Below, one piece after another: positions 8,766 to 17,709 of a stretch of DNA of 64,000 nt. Position 1 is the first letter of the stretch; the number at the start of each line of letters is the position of its first letter. Position numbers and translations under genes: made by a program. The DNA is from Lachnoclostridium sp. An14 (GTDB lineage Bacteria > Bacillota > Clostridia > Lachnospirales > Lachnospiraceae): NCBI RefSeq assembly GCF_002160755.1, contig NZ_NFLE01000012.1, forward strand, positions 46,292 to 110,291, given 5' to 3'. The notes under the pieces were generated by a model. That model did no database searches. It had not been told where the DNA came from and saw only the letters and a program-made list of their open reading frames with translations.

Positions 8766-8807
8766 CGCTGTGACACATAAATCATAATAGATTGGAGGTT
8801 TGACTAC

Positions 8808-9365
8808 ATGGACGAAAAAGAAAAGAAACTGCGTGAAGACCTGGAATTCCATCTGGATACGCTCCGGCGCAACTTGGAGGTCGTTTCGATGGAAGATCTG
8901 AAAGCGAAATACGCAAAGCCATTCAAAGAACTGAAAGATAACATCTGTAAGACTGCCACCGCATACACCCAGTACATTTCCCTCGGTGGTATCCGCGTCA
9001 AGAGCCGCTACGGCGACGAGGCCGTGAAATACATAAATGAGGCAATCAAAGATACTCCGTACCTGAAAAAGATCTCCGAGGCCGCCTTTGAGCGACAGGA
9101 CATGGATGAGATCGCGGCACTGGCAAGGCAGCTCCGTGAAGTAGTTTTGCAGAGCCTGCATGTGTTCAGCCTGCCGCTTTTCTGCCTGTATGTTCCTACG
9201 GAGTGTATGAATGACTACCACACTCCCCCGGAGATCTATAATGATGTCACTTCACAGGTCTTGCGGAACGGGGAATGGCAGCTTGCGGAGCATATCCGCC
9301 CCGGAGAACTGATTCCTGTGCAGATTATTTATGAGGTGCCTGCGCCGTCTGAGGAAGCGGCATGA
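8808..9365 (+). CDS. Hypothetical protein (185 aa)
   Basis: A 185-aa protein with TTGGAGG upstream. Residues 1-60 are strongly helical and charged, likely a coiled coil. The middle contains two hydrophobic leucine-rich helices (VVLQSLHVFSLPLFCLY). Its last codon overlaps the next ATG (ATGA), so translation is coupled to the following gene. No family is recognised. Confidence 0.5.
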   Translation: MDEKEKKLREDLEFHLDTLRRNLEVVSMEDLKAKYAKPFKELKDNICKTATAYTQYISLGGIRVKSRYGDEAVKYINEAIKDTPYLKKISEAAFERQDMDEIAALARQLREVVLQSLHVFSLPLFCLYVPTECMNDYHTPPEIYNDVTSQVLRNGEWQLAEHIRPGELIPVQIIYEVPAPSEEAA

Positions 9366-9871
9366 AGCGGCCGCAAAAATACTTGAGCAGCGAGGCTCAC
9401 GGCTATTTACAGGAGGCGGAGGCCTGCTCCCTGATCCTCAAAGACCTGGAGCGCATATCCGCCAAACTGCAGCGGCGAATCGATAAAGAGGCCGCCGCAA
9501 GGCAAGCTGACTTTGAAGCCGCCATGCAGTACCACAGCGAGGCGGAAATTCAGGATGCTTACGGCTGGGAGTTCATCACTGAGGCACAGTATCATGCCTA
9601 TTTAGATCTGTTCCGCCGTGGCAGAGAAGCAATAGAAAACCATCCTCCCACCATCTCTGAAATGGCGCTCGCCATTATGCGGAAGGTCATTCGTGATTTA
9701 GAATCAGACAAACGGGAATATGAGTTTTCCGCTCTCACACCGGAGCAACAGGTCGTGGAACTGCAACGCGCAGAACAGGCCCGAAAGGAATGGAAGGCAC
9801 ATATTGCCCAGCTGCGGGAGAAACAGGGCCGTGTACTCAAATCCGAGGATTTGGAGGCTTCACAGCCTTAG
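9362..9871 (+). CDS. Hypothetical coiled-coil protein
   Basis: A 169-aa protein, overlapping the previous stop by four bases. It is almost entirely helical with long charged heptad-like stretches (residues 15-60 and 110-160), so a coiled coil is likely. Alternating Glu/Arg/Gln content is typical of phage and ICE accessory proteins. Function is unknown. Confidence 0.5.
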   Translation: MKRPQKYLSSEAHGYLQEAEACSLILKDLERISAKLQRRIDKEAAARQADFEAAMQYHSEAEIQDAYGWEFITEAQYHAYLDLFRRGREAIENHPPTISEMALAIMRKVIRDLESDKREYEFSALTPEQQVVELQRAEQARKEWKAHIAQLREKQGRVLKSEDLEASQP

Positions 9872-9922
9872 CTTTCCTGCGCCAGCCAAATGCTCTGCCA
9901 AATAGGCAGAGGGCATCATTAC

Positions 9923-9970
9923 AAAGGGATCGACAAACCGTACCGCTATGGTCTGCCGGTCCCTTTCTTT
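9923..9970 (+). terminator. Probable terminator
   Basis: AAAGGGA (9923-9929) pairs with TCCCTTT (9960-9966) and is followed by CTTTATAA. The loop is long (30 nt) and contains a second weak stem. It lies between two small genes, so attenuation is also possible. Confidence 0.45.
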
Positions 9971-9985
9971 ATAAAGGAGTAGAAT

Positions 9986-10216
9986 ATGAAGAAAAAACCA
10001 TCTCACCCAATGCTGAGGAAATACACCGTAACGATTGAAGAACAGATCGTTCAGGAGTTTCCCGTGGAGGCTTATGACCTTTCCCATGCGCTGGAAACAG
10101 CCGAAGCTGCCTACAAGCAAGGGGAATTGGTGGTACAGCCCTCAGCACCGACTACCCGCCTGATCATGGCACGGCACAACAAGACCGGAAAAACAACCGG
10201 ATGGAGAGAATTTTAA
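9986..10216 (+). CDS. DpnD/PcfM-like small protein
   Basis: A 76-aa protein with AAAGGAG upstream. The core KYTVTIEEQIVQEFPVEAYD followed by ALETAEAAYKQGELVV matches the DpnD/PcfM-like pattern of small proteins on conjugative plasmids, including pCF10 PcfM. The family has no firm activity. Its presence supports a conjugative element. Confidence 0.7.
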   Translation: MKKKPSHPMLRKYTVTIEEQIVQEFPVEAYDLSHALETAEAAYKQGELVVQPSAPTTRLIMARHNKTGKTTGWREF

Positions 10217-10241
10217 TCATTACTACAAGGGAGAGATAAAT

Positions 10242-10991
10242 ATGAACTTATGGCATGACAAGTCTTATATTTCGCCTTCAGCCCCGGAATGGGTCGAACG
10301 GGGCTACGCTATGTACGATGTTCATTCGGTGCGCTTTCAATTTGTCTATACGGAAGAACAGAAGAAAGCCAACCGCCGTGCGCATACAGCGGCTGATGAG
10401 GGGCAAGCCCTGGTCATGGCCGCTGAAGCACGAAATTCTGTCATGAATCCCCTCATGGACGCCATCGCCCAAAATTTCGTCTGTTATCAGTATGAGGATA
10501 CCGAGCCGGCGCCTTTCCGGAGCTGTCAGTGGGACCTCTTTTTCTGGTGCAATGATTTCAGCAATACGCTCCACGGCTGTGGCCTGTCCGGACGGGATTA
10601 TTCCTACTTTACATTGAACTTCAACGAGAACCAGACTGTGGAAAAGCGTGCCGAGGTCTGCTGGCGGCTGCTGCAATTTCTGGAACACCGCTGCCGGAAA
10701 AACCGCAATCTGGATGTTGCCGTCCAGTACAGCATCTGGTACGACCATGAGAAGATCGAAAAAGATGCTGACCGGATGAAATGTCTGCTGGCGGGCTGCA
10801 GCTGCACCTATGGCAGTAAGGACGGGAAATTCCTGTTTGATGATGGCATTTTCTGCTTCCGTCCCAAGTACGCCAAGCGGCAGCTCTATCGTGTTTCTGA
10901 TTCCGAGGTTCTTGCCCTGTGCTGGAAACTAGGCCTGACAGACGATGCTGCTGATGGCAGCCCTCTCGCAACGGGGAGGCACAGCGCATGA
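10242..10991 (+). CDS. Hypothetical protein (249 aa)
   Basis: A 249-aa protein preceded by AGGGAGAG. It has many aromatic residues and cysteines (CQWDLFFWCNDF, then LLAGCSCTYG). It may be a compact alpha/beta protein; it has no signal or membrane segment. The stop overlaps a following short frame. It is not recognised. Confidence 0.5.
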   Translation: MNLWHDKSYISPSAPEWVERGYAMYDVHSVRFQFVYTEEQKKANRRAHTAADEGQALVMAAEARNSVMNPLMDAIAQNFVCYQYEDTEPAPFRSCQWDLFFWCNDFSNTLHGCGLSGRDYSYFTLNFNENQTVEKRAEVCWRLLQFLEHRCRKNRNLDVAVQYSIWYDHEKIEKDADRMKCLLAGCSCTYGSKDGKFLFDDGIFCFRPKYAKRQLYRVSDSEVLALCWKLGLTDDAADGSPLATGRHSA

Positions 10992-11080
10992 AGTACAGAG
11001 AAATCTATGCCGCATTGGCAAAGCAAAGGATGGATGTCCCGGGGTTCCGCTTTTTTGAAAGCACAGTTGATGCGGCCTGA
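10988..11080 (+). CDS. Possible 30-aa peptide gene
   Basis: A 30-codon frame (MKYREIYAALAKQRMDVPGF start) that begins at an ATGA overlap with the preceding gene, the same coupling used by its neighbours. It may be a real small protein or the 5' remnant of a decayed longer gene, since the next 160 bp hold only a GC-rich hairpin (GGGGCGTT/AACGCCTC near 11140). Weak evidence. Confidence 0.3.
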   Translation: MKYREIYAALAKQRMDVPGFRFFESTVDAA

Positions 11081-11243
11081 TGATTGCATCAAAAGGGCAA
11101 GCAATGCCCCAATACCATTTTAGACTTCAAAGAAAACGGGGGCGTTTTGAACGCCTCCTACACACTGCCCTTACCGGCAGGCTTATCACGAGGACCGGCA
11201 GGCTGCGCTTTGCGGCCTTCTGGTCTTCGTTCCGGGGGAAATC

Positions 11244-12050
11244 ATGAAACCAATACCATTTAACATGAAAGGAACGGAATATGCCCTGACCATCAAGATT
11301 GCCACCTATCCGGAGGGCAATCTCGCCATCAAACTCTATCAGGAAAGCTTCGGCCAGTTGGTATTCTGGGACAGCCTCACGGTCAATCTGAGCGGCCTGT
11401 GTCCCAAAGATTGTGGATATATCAACACCAGATCTGCAGGCAAACGTTTTTACGCCTGGATCAAGCGCAATGGTCTGGGGGAGCGCACCGGCCAGGTTCG
11501 GCTGGAGGACGGCGTGGAATATGTGGAATACCTCTTCAACGCCAAAAAGCTGAAAAAGCTGGACCCAGACGGCTACACCTACTATGAACGGCGCTTGAAG
11601 GGAGAACTCGGCCGGCGATATGAGCGGCTATATTTGGCGCTTCGGCGGCTGGCAAACCACATTCCGGATTTCCACTACACCGATTACAGCGGGTGGCGCG
11701 GGCTGCAAAATTCCCTTGGCGCGCCCCCACTGCGGGTCGAGGCCGAAGATCCGGCACATCACCGGCGCTTCACCTTTGAGCACCGCGGGATCATCCTGCG
11801 GACTACGATCACAGACTGTGACACCAATATTGCGCTAAGCAGTCTGTATCGCCGCCGGGAAGATATGGCCGCCGATCTGCTGGCGCTGTTCCAGGACGAG
11901 CTGCCTGCTTTTATGCCCTGGTCTGAAACACGCCGCAGAGAAAGCGACGCAAGGCATGACCCGCCCCTTGCTCAGACATTCAAAGAAACAAGCGAAGTCC
12001 GCCAAAAGGCGTCAAAAAAGAAATCCAGAAAAAGGAGCACAAAATCATGA
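11244..12050 (+). CDS. DUF4313-like protein with basic C-terminal tail
   Basis: A 268-aa protein whose N-terminal 115 residues (NLAIKLYQESFGQLVFWDSL, then YINTRSAGKRFYAWIKRNGL, then VEYVEYLFNAKKL) resemble the DUF4313 domain of gut-bacterial mobile elements. The C-terminal half is helical and Arg-rich and ends in a lysine-rich tail (KASKKKSRKRS). The tail could bind DNA or RNA. The ribosome binding site is GGGGGAAA. It overlaps the next gene by four bases. Confidence 0.6.
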   Translation: MKPIPFNMKGTEYALTIKIATYPEGNLAIKLYQESFGQLVFWDSLTVNLSGLCPKDCGYINTRSAGKRFYAWIKRNGLGERTGQVRLEDGVEYVEYLFNAKKLKKLDPDGYTYYERRLKGELGRRYERLYLALRRLANHIPDFHYTDYSGWRGLQNSLGAPPLRVEAEDPAHHRRFTFEHRGIILRTTITDCDTNIALSSLYRRREDMAADLLALFQDELPAFMPWSETRRRESDARHDPPLAQTFKETSEVRQKASKKKSRKRSTKS

Positions 12051-12742
12051 AGATCAAATTATATCCCAAAGACCTGTTGGAAACTACCTGGCGTAAAGAC
12101 AAGACGCTGTATGCAGACGGCGATGCTGCAGAGCCGCCCCGATGCCTGCGGTGCGGCGCCCCTCTGGCCGCCCACCTGATGGTCAATGCCCTCAGCCGCT
12201 ATGCGGATGTGCAGATCTGTGAAGCCTGTGGCATGGATGAGGCCCTTCGGGATGCCGTCCACGCCCCTTTGCCCCTCACAGAATGGGATGCGGTGAAGCG
12301 CGGCAAACTTCCGGCATCTGAAAAAGGGCGCGTATGCTACCTGAATACTACCTGCACCTTCGAGGAAGTATTCCGGCACACCGATACACCGCCCATGCAG
12401 TTCACTGGCCGGCCTGTCAGTGAGATCGCCTACTCCCGCTCGGATTATGACGGCCATCGGTGGTGGACAACCTGGCACGATGGGCCTGAGAAAAAGACAG
12501 CGCCGGAACTGGTGAAGGAGATCGACAAGTTCCAGAATGCCCTGTTCAAGCTGCCAGCCTTCAAGACGCTGGACACCATGCGGCGGTTCTGCAGGTATGC
12601 GCAGGCCACCAGCGAAACGACGGAGTTCAACCTCTATTCCGAAACCGATCACCTGTATATTTGGATTCGGATGATCACCCGGTTCCGGGATTACAATGTC
12701 TATGTTCACTATTACGATAAGGCGGCTGTTGAAGGCAAGTGA
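12047..12742 (+). CDS. Zinc-ribbon hypothetical protein
   Basis: A 231-aa protein with two CxxC pairs near residues 28-60 (CLRCG and CEACG) that likely form a zinc ribbon. A large C-terminal region is rich in Trp/Tyr. Its start is coupled to the previous gene (ATGA). No known family beyond the zinc-ribbon look. A nucleic-acid-binding role is plausible. Confidence 0.55.
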   Translation: MKIKLYPKDLLETTWRKDKTLYADGDAAEPPRCLRCGAPLAAHLMVNALSRYADVQICEACGMDEALRDAVHAPLPLTEWDAVKRGKLPASEKGRVCYLNTTCTFEEVFRHTDTPPMQFTGRPVSEIAYSRSDYDGHRWWTTWHDGPEKKTAPELVKEIDKFQNALFKLPAFKTLDTMRRFCRYAQATSETTEFNLYSETDHLYIWIRMITRFRDYNVYVHYYDKAAVEGK

Positions 12743-12942
12743 TGCGGCTGAGATACTACGACAAGCATGGTGCAGAAATTCAAGTCGGAATGCTGCTGCA
12801 TCATGATGACGGCGCTATCGAGCGCGTTCTGGAGGGCGTCAGCAGCAACGGGGATATTACGCTTGGCTTTGAGGCGTCTGCCTCGGAAATTTATCCGCTG
12901 AGTGAGTTCAATTTGAGAGAATGGGAAATTGCGGCAGCGTGA
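12742..12942 (+). CDS. Small hypothetical protein (66 aa)
   Basis: A 66-aa, mostly beta protein (MRLRYYDKHGAEIQVGMLLH start) sharing bases with the previous stop (TGATG); a GTG one codon earlier is an alternative start. It is the last gene of the 1.5-13 kb block and is followed by a terminator. Confidence 0.5.
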   Translation: MRLRYYDKHGAEIQVGMLLHHDDGAIERVLEGVSSNGDITLGFEASASEIYPLSEFNLREWEIAAA

Positions 12943-12957
12943 TTTTGCCGCAGCGAG

Positions 12958-12998
12958 GCCGCAGGTTGGGGATTTCCCGGCCTGCGGCTGTTATTTTT
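12958..12998 (+). terminator. Rho-independent terminator ending the 5' block
   Basis: GCCGCAGG (12958-12965) pairs with CCTGCGGC (12981-12988), followed by TGTTATTTTT. After it the base composition shifts to AT-rich, marking the boundary of the next module. Confidence 0.75.
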
Positions 12999-13111
12999 GA
13001 AGACTTTATACAGCTACCATAAATTCATAATCATAACCTATAGACGCCATTCTCTCTTCCTTGTGTTATTCGAGAAATCGAATTATAATACCATTAACAG
13101 GAGGTTGTTCT

Positions 13112-13306
13112 ATGGATTATATGACTTTAAAAGAAGCCAGCAATAAATGGGGTGTGACCCCTCGACGGATAAACTACTATTGTGCGGCTGATCGTATTCC
13201 CGGCGCAGTAAAAATGGGAACCGTTTGGCTGATACCCAAAGGCGCTCAAAAGCCCGCCGACAGAAGATTCAAAAGCACACGCTGTAAGGATGGTGAAAAC
13301 AAATGA
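13112..13306 (+). CDS. Small helix-turn-helix (excisionase/MerR-like) protein
   Basis: A 64-aa protein with AGGAGG upstream of ATG 13112. Residues 1-45 (MTLKEASNKWGVTPRRINYY, then IPGAVKMGTVWLIPKGA) have the winged-helix pattern of excisionase-like helix-turn-helix proteins. Its stop overlaps the response regulator ATG, so the two are coupled. It probably modulates the same promoters as the two-component system; a true excisionase role is unlikely because no integrase is adjacent. Confidence 0.65.
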   Translation: MDYMTLKEASNKWGVTPRRINYYCAADRIPGAVKMGTVWLIPKGAQKPADRRFKSTRCKDGENK

Positions 13307-13995
13307 AGCACATTTTCTTTGTGGAGGATGATTTGAGTTTAATCAATGGTCTTTCCTTTGCAATCAAAAAGCAGGGCTATGCGCTGACGGTTGCCCGCAC
13401 CAGTGTGGAGGCCGAGCAATTATGGGAAAACGGGAATTATGATCTGGTAATTTTGGATGTGACATTGCCGGATGGTTCCGGCTTCGACCTGTGCCGGAAA
13501 ATCCGGGCGTCCTCCAAAGTACCGATTATGTTTTTGACGGCTGCCGATGAGGAAACGGATATTATTATGGGGCTTGACATTGGCGGCGATGATTATATGA
13601 CCAAGCCATTCAAGCTGGCCGTGTTTCTTTCCCGGATCAATGCCTTGCTGCGCCGCAGCGAAAACTTTAATCAGGAGCAGGCCGAGCCAGAACTGCAATC
13701 TAATGGAATACGGGTTCAACTTCTCAAACAGGAAGTTACCAAAAACGGGGTTCCTCTTGACTTGACGGCCAGCGAATATAAATTGCTGCGTCTATTTATG
13801 GAAAATCCGAACATCATTCTTTCTCCAGAGCAAATTCTGAGCAAGCTCTGGGATTGTGACGAAAAATACATTGATAACAATACTCTGACTGTGTATATCC
13901 GGCGGCTCCGCACAAAAATAGAAGATAATCCTGCCGCTCCTCAAAAGATTGTGACTGTCCGACGTATGGGATATAAATGGAACACAGCAGAGTGA
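13303..13995 (+). CDS. OmpR-family response regulator (BceR/VanR-like)
   Basis: A 230-aa two-domain regulator. The receiver has acidic residues D9-D10, phospho-acceptor D52 (VILDVTLPDG) and K101 (YMTKPF). The C-terminal winged helix has the LTASEYKLLRLFMENPNIIL motif and ends in a YKWN wing. It overlaps the HTH gene upstream and is followed 8 bp later by the kinase. The palindrome CTACA-N4-TGTAG in front of both downstream ABC operons is a plausible binding site, given the similar BceR box known from Bacillus (TNACA-N4-TGTAA). Confidence 0.85.
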   Translation: MKHIFFVEDDLSLINGLSFAIKKQGYALTVARTSVEAEQLWENGNYDLVILDVTLPDGSGFDLCRKIRASSKVPIMFLTAADEETDIIMGLDIGGDDYMTKPFKLAVFLSRINALLRRSENFNQEQAEPELQSNGIRVQLLKQEVTKNGVPLDLTASEYKLLRLFMENPNIILSPEQILSKLWDCDEKYIDNNTLTVYIRRLRTKIEDNPAAPQKIVTVRRMGYKWNTAE

Positions 13996-14003
13996 GGTGA
14001 GCC

Positions 14004-15041
14004 ATGAAAATACTGGTCAATCGAAAAATCAAACGTCTTTTTCTGTATGTGCTATTAGCAGTGGCGATTTTTACCGTAGCTTCTATTCTCATGATTTGCC
14101 TGGGCCTGAAAAATATCGCCCTTTATGTGGCAATAGCTGCCGTATTGATGGTGCTCATTATTTGCGCTGTCCTGTATTGGTATTTTCGAGATCAAAGCAA
14201 AACCATGAATGAAGCTATCGAACAAATCCGGGAATACATATCCGGGAACCAGAATGCCCGTATTGAGTGTGACGATGAGGGCGACCTGTACCGGCTGTTC
14301 CACGAAGTCAATTCTCTGGTCACGATTTTGAACGCTCATGCAGAGAACGAAGGGCGCGCCAAAGCCTTTATGAAGGATACCATCTCAGACATTTCCCATC
14401 AGCTCAAAACGCCGCTGGCTGCCCTCAACATTTATAATGGCTTGATGCAGCAGGAGGTAAACGACAGCCCGGAGTTGAAGGAATTTACTTCCCTCTCTGA
14501 ACAGGAATTGGATAGGATTGAAAACCTCGTTCAAAACTTATTGAAAATCACAAAATTGGACGCAGGAACAATCACATTGGAAAAAGCTCCCCAAAATGTT
14601 GCGGATATGATGGGATATATTGAAAGGCACTTCGCTTACCAGGCACAACAGCAGGAAAAAACGCTCATTCTCTCCGGGAATGAAGAAGTTACTCTCGTCT
14701 GCGACCAGACCTGGCTGATCGAGGCAATCAGCAATATTGTGAAAAATGCTTTTGACCACACAAAAACAGGAGCCACTATCCGTATTACATGGCGTGCTTT
14801 TGCTTCTGTTGTGCAGATTATCGTAAGCGACAACGGCAGCGGCATTCACCCGGAAGATCTGCCCCACATTTTCAAGCGGTTTTACCGCAGCCGGTTTTCA
14901 AAAGATACGCAAGGGATCGGGTTGGGCCTGCCGCTGGCAAAGGCCATTATAGAAGCACACAATGGAACGATTGAGGTGGATAGCACACTTGGGGTTGGAA
15001 CAACCTTTACGATCAACTTTTTGATTCCTACAAAATTGTAG
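14004..15041 (+). CDS. Membrane sensor histidine kinase (intramembrane-sensing type)
   Basis: A 345-aa kinase. Two membrane segments (about residues 11-33 and 38-60) are joined by only a few residues, so there is no extracellular sensor domain. Then a linker, the HisKA motif with H132 (ISHQLKTPLAAL), an N box (ISNIVKNAFDHT) and G boxes (DNGSGI, GIGLGLPLAKAI). This layout matches kinases that sense through an associated Bce-type ABC transporter in peptide-antibiotic resistance. Its stop codon lies within the palindrome upstream of the ABC operon. Confidence 0.85.
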   Translation: MKILVNRKIKRLFLYVLLAVAIFTVASILMICLGLKNIALYVAIAAVLMVLIICAVLYWYFRDQSKTMNEAIEQIREYISGNQNARIECDDEGDLYRLFHEVNSLVTILNAHAENEGRAKAFMKDTISDISHQLKTPLAALNIYNGLMQQEVNDSPELKEFTSLSEQELDRIENLVQNLLKITKLDAGTITLEKAPQNVADMMGYIERHFAYQAQQQEKTLILSGNEEVTLVCDQTWLIEAISNIVKNAFDHTKTGATIRITWRAFASVVQIIVSDNGSGIHPEDLPHIFKRFYRSRFSKDTQGIGLGLPLAKAIIEAHNGTIEVDSTLGVGTTFTINFLIPTKL

Positions 15042-15795
15042 GGTTCCTGTCATAATGCAGTAGGGTTGACGTGCTACTCTTTCTATACCAAGACAGAAAG
15101 AGGTGTAATCTGATATGAATTTGTTAGAGGTCAAGAATATCTCTAAAACATACGGGACCGGCGAAGCTACGGTCCACGCTTTGAAACAGGCGACTTTCTC
15201 CGTCCCAAAGGGCGAGTTCGTTGCGATTGTCGGTGAGTCTGGCTCCGGTAAAAGTACGCTGCTGAACATGATCGGCGCGCTGGATACCCCCACTTCTGGA
15301 AAAGTGTTCATCGACGGCAAGGATATTTTCTCGATGAAGGAACGCAACCTGACGGTATTCCGGCGGCGGAACATCGGCTTTATCTTCCAGAGTTTCAACC
15401 TGATCCCGGAGCTAACGGTGGAGCAAAACATTATCTTCCCGGTGCTGCTGGACTACCAAAAGCCCAACAAAAAGTATCTGGAAGAACTGCTGACGGTGCT
15501 GGGCTTGAAAGAACGGCGCAACCATCTGCCCAGCCAGCTTTCCGGCGGCCAGCAGCAGCGTGTGGCGATTGGCCGTGCGCTGATTACCCGCCCGGCTCTG
15601 ATCCTGGCTGATGAACCCACCGGCAACCTGGACACCCAGAATACCAGCGAAGTGATCGCCCTGCTGAAAGAAGCCTCCCGGCTGTATGAACAGACCATCG
15701 TGATGATTACCCACAGTCAGAGTATCGCCCAAACCGCTGACCGCATCCTGCGGGTGTCGGATGGCGTGGTGACTGATTTTGGGAGGTGCCGGGAA
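15024..15795 (+). repeat. Direct repeat, first copy (ABC ATPase plus promoter)
   Basis: From the last codons of the kinase through the ABC ATPase, this stretch is nearly identical to 19114-19885, exactly 4,090 bp downstream. The encoded ATPases differ at only a few residues (for example N/R near residue 140 and R/H near 184). Similarity falls off quickly inside the permease genes. The upstream boundary is at ATTCCTA, so the second copy carries an untranslated relic of the kinase 3' end. Confidence 0.9.
15027..15042 (+). promoter_or_regulatory. Palindromic operator, BceR-box-like (copy 1)
   Basis: CCTACAA-AA-TTGTAGG is a perfect 7-bp inverted repeat. It contains CTACA-N4-TGTAG, close to the BceR box TNACA-N4-TGTAA. 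It overlaps the kinase stop and lies about 75 bp before the ATPase gene. A TTGACG at 15066 and a CATAAT at 15051 could belong to the promoter, but their spacing is not standard. Confidence 0.6.
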
Positions 15796-15798
15796 TGA
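15115..15798 (+). CDS. ABC transporter ATPase (MacB/LolD/BceA type), copy 1
   Basis: A 227-aa ATPase with Walker A GESGSGKS (residues about 39-46), Q-loop FQSFNL, signature [15 protein letters not shown] and Walker [13 protein letters not shown]. This is the class that drives FtsX-like permeases of the MacB/BceAB group. GAAAGAGG precedes the ATG. Its stop overlaps the permease start (ATGA). It likely removes or senses cell-envelope-active peptides together with the upstream two-component system. Confidence 0.9.
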   Translation: MNLLEVKNISKTYGTGEATVHALKQATFSVPKGEFVAIVGESGSGKSTLLNMIGALDTPTSGKVFIDGKDIFSMKERNLTVFRRRNIGFIFQSFNLIPELTVEQNIIFPVLLDYQKPNKKYLEELLTVLGLKERRNHLPSQLSGGQQQRVAIGRALITRPALILADEPTGNLDTQNTSEVIALLKEASRLYEQTIVMITHSQSIAQTADRILRVSDGVVTDFGRCRE

Positions 15799-17612
15799 GA
15801 AGTTATTTAAGCCTGATCCCGATTTCAGCAAGGGTTCACCGGCGGCAAAACCGCATGACGCTGCTCTGCATCATTTTCGCCGTGTTTATGGTCACGGCTA
15901 TTTTCAGCATGGCAGAAATGGGCGCTCGGATGGAGCAATCCAGACTGTCAGATAAGCATGGTGAGTTTTCGCTTATCGACAGTCTCATGGACACCGCAAT
16001 GGGGCAGACATTGATGGTTACGGCGGCTGGAATGTTTCTGCTGGTTCTGATTGCCGGGGTATTGATGATCTCCAGCAGTATGAACAGCAGTGTGGCGCAG
16101 CGCACCCAGTTCTTTGGCATGATGCGCTGCATCGGTATGAGTAAGCAGCAGATTATCCGTTTTGTCCGCCTGGAAGCCTTAAATTGGTGTAAAACCGCCG
16201 TTCCCATTGGTCTTGTCCTTGGGATTTTGGTTTCCTGGGTATTATGTGCTGCTCTACGATTTTTTGTTGGGGAAGAATTTTCAAACATTCCCCTGTTTGG
16301 TATCAGTGGCATTGGAATTGTCAGCGGTATTTTGGTGGGTGTGATTACTGTCCTGCTGGCGGCGAGAACCCCAGCTAAACACGCTGCAAGGGTTTCCCCC
16401 GTTGCGGCGGTTTCTGGTAATTCCGAAAAAGCAAAAGCAGGTCATCACGCTGTCCATACAGTTTTTCTCAGGATTGAAACGGCGCTGGGTATTCACCATG
16501 CTGTGGCTGCAAAGAAAAACCTGTTTTTGATGACCGGCTCCTTTGCTTTGAGTATCATTCTGTTTTTGAGCTTTTCTGTTCTGATTGATTTTGTCGATCA
16601 CCTGATGCCGCAATCGGCTGCCACCTCTGATATTGATATTTCAAGTAGTGACGGAGGCAATTCCATCGACAGCGATTTGGTACAGACGCTTTCAGCAATG
16701 GAGGGCGTGAAACAAGTCTATGGTCGCAGAAGCAGCTTCGACGTGGCTGCCGGTCTGGATGGTGACACGACCCTTTCCAGCACTTTGGATTTGGTTTCCT
16801 TTGACGATTTTGACCTGAAGGCTCTCCAAAAAGACGGTACACTCCGTTGGGGAAGCGACTTGTCAGAGGTTTATGGTGACAGCGAGTATGTCCTTGCAAC
16901 TTGGGATCAGAATACTCCCTGGGCCGTGGGAGATACCATTCTCATAGGGGACGAGCAGATCACGATTGCCGGGCTGTTGAAATATGACCCATTCAGCGGG
17001 GATGGTCTCACAGGTGGCAAGATCACTCTGATTACATCTGACGAGACATTTATCCGACTAACGGGTATCACCGATTATTCGCTTATTATGATTCAGACCA
17101 CTTCCGACGCAACGGATGAAGATGTAGCCGCCATTCGTCAAATCGTGGAGGAAAGCGGTTATACCATGAACGATAAGCGGGATGAACGCACATCTGGCAC
17201 TTATTTTGCCTTTGTTGCCTGCGTCTATGCTTTTCTTGGCATTATCACGCTGGTTACTGTGCTGAACATCGTGAACAGCATCTCCATGAGCGTATCGGCC
17301 CGTATTAGGCAGTATGGCTCTATGCGGGCAGTAGGCATGGATGGCCGACAGCTTTCCAAAATGATTCTGGCAGAAGCCTTCACCTACGCCTTTTGGGGCT
17401 GTATCATCGGCTGTGCGGTTGGTCTGCCTTTCAGTAAAGTAATCTATGACTTCCTTATCACGGATCACTTTCCTTATGCGTCCTGGAGCCTGCCTATCGG
17501 ATCGCTGGCCGTCATCGTACTGTTTGTCATTGCTGCGGCGGTGCTTGCCGCATATTCTCCGGCCAAACGAATGCGGACAATTTCGGTGACGGAAACCATC
17601 AACGAACTGTGA
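15795..17612 (+). CDS. FtsX-like ABC permease lacking the first extracellular domain
   Basis: A 605-aa permease. A first membrane segment (residues about 18-40) is followed after only about 30 residues by the second. Then come segments 3-4, another near residue 255, a C-terminal extracellular domain (about 275-455) and further segments to the end. Compared with its paralogue at 19885, about 170 residues between segments 1 and 2 are missing. The flanking residues still align (LIAGVLMISSSMN vs LLAGVLMISGSMN). The deletion is in frame, so the protein is probably functional but altered in ligand contact. Confidence 0.85.
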   Translation: MRSYLSLIPISARVHRRQNRMTLLCIIFAVFMVTAIFSMAEMGARMEQSRLSDKHGEFSLIDSLMDTAMGQTLMVTAAGMFLLVLIAGVLMISSSMNSSVAQRTQFFGMMRCIGMSKQQIIRFVRLEALNWCKTAVPIGLVLGILVSWVLCAALRFFVGEEFSNIPLFGISGIGIVSGILVGVITVLLAARTPAKHAARVSPVAAVSGNSEKAKAGHHAVHTVFLRIETALGIHHAVAAKKNLFLMTGSFALSIILFLSFSVLIDFVDHLMPQSAATSDIDISSSDGGNSIDSDLVQTLSAMEGVKQVYGRRSSFDVAAGLDGDTTLSSTLDLVSFDDFDLKALQKDGTLRWGSDLSEVYGDSEYVLATWDQNTPWAVGDTILIGDEQITIAGLLKYDPFSGDGLTGGKITLITSDETFIRLTGITDYSLIMIQTTSDATDEDVAAIRQIVEESGYTMNDKRDERTSGTYFAFVACVYAFLGIITLVTVLNIVNSISMSVSARIRQYGSMRAVGMDGRQLSKMILAEAFTYAFWGCIIGCAVGLPFSKVIYDFLITDHFPYASWSLPIGSLAVIVLFVIAAAVLAAYSPAKRMRTISVTETINEL

Positions 17613-17709
17613 CAGGAATTATGAGCCGGTACAAACAAAGGATTGAACCACAAGACTAAATAAAACCAATATATCTAATAAGAAAAAGAATATCCGAGGT
17701 GTATGAGTT

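Noticed and set aside
13112..13306. Excisionase of the Tn916-type integrase
   Set aside because: It has an excisionase-like fold but is coupled to a response regulator 9 kb from int.
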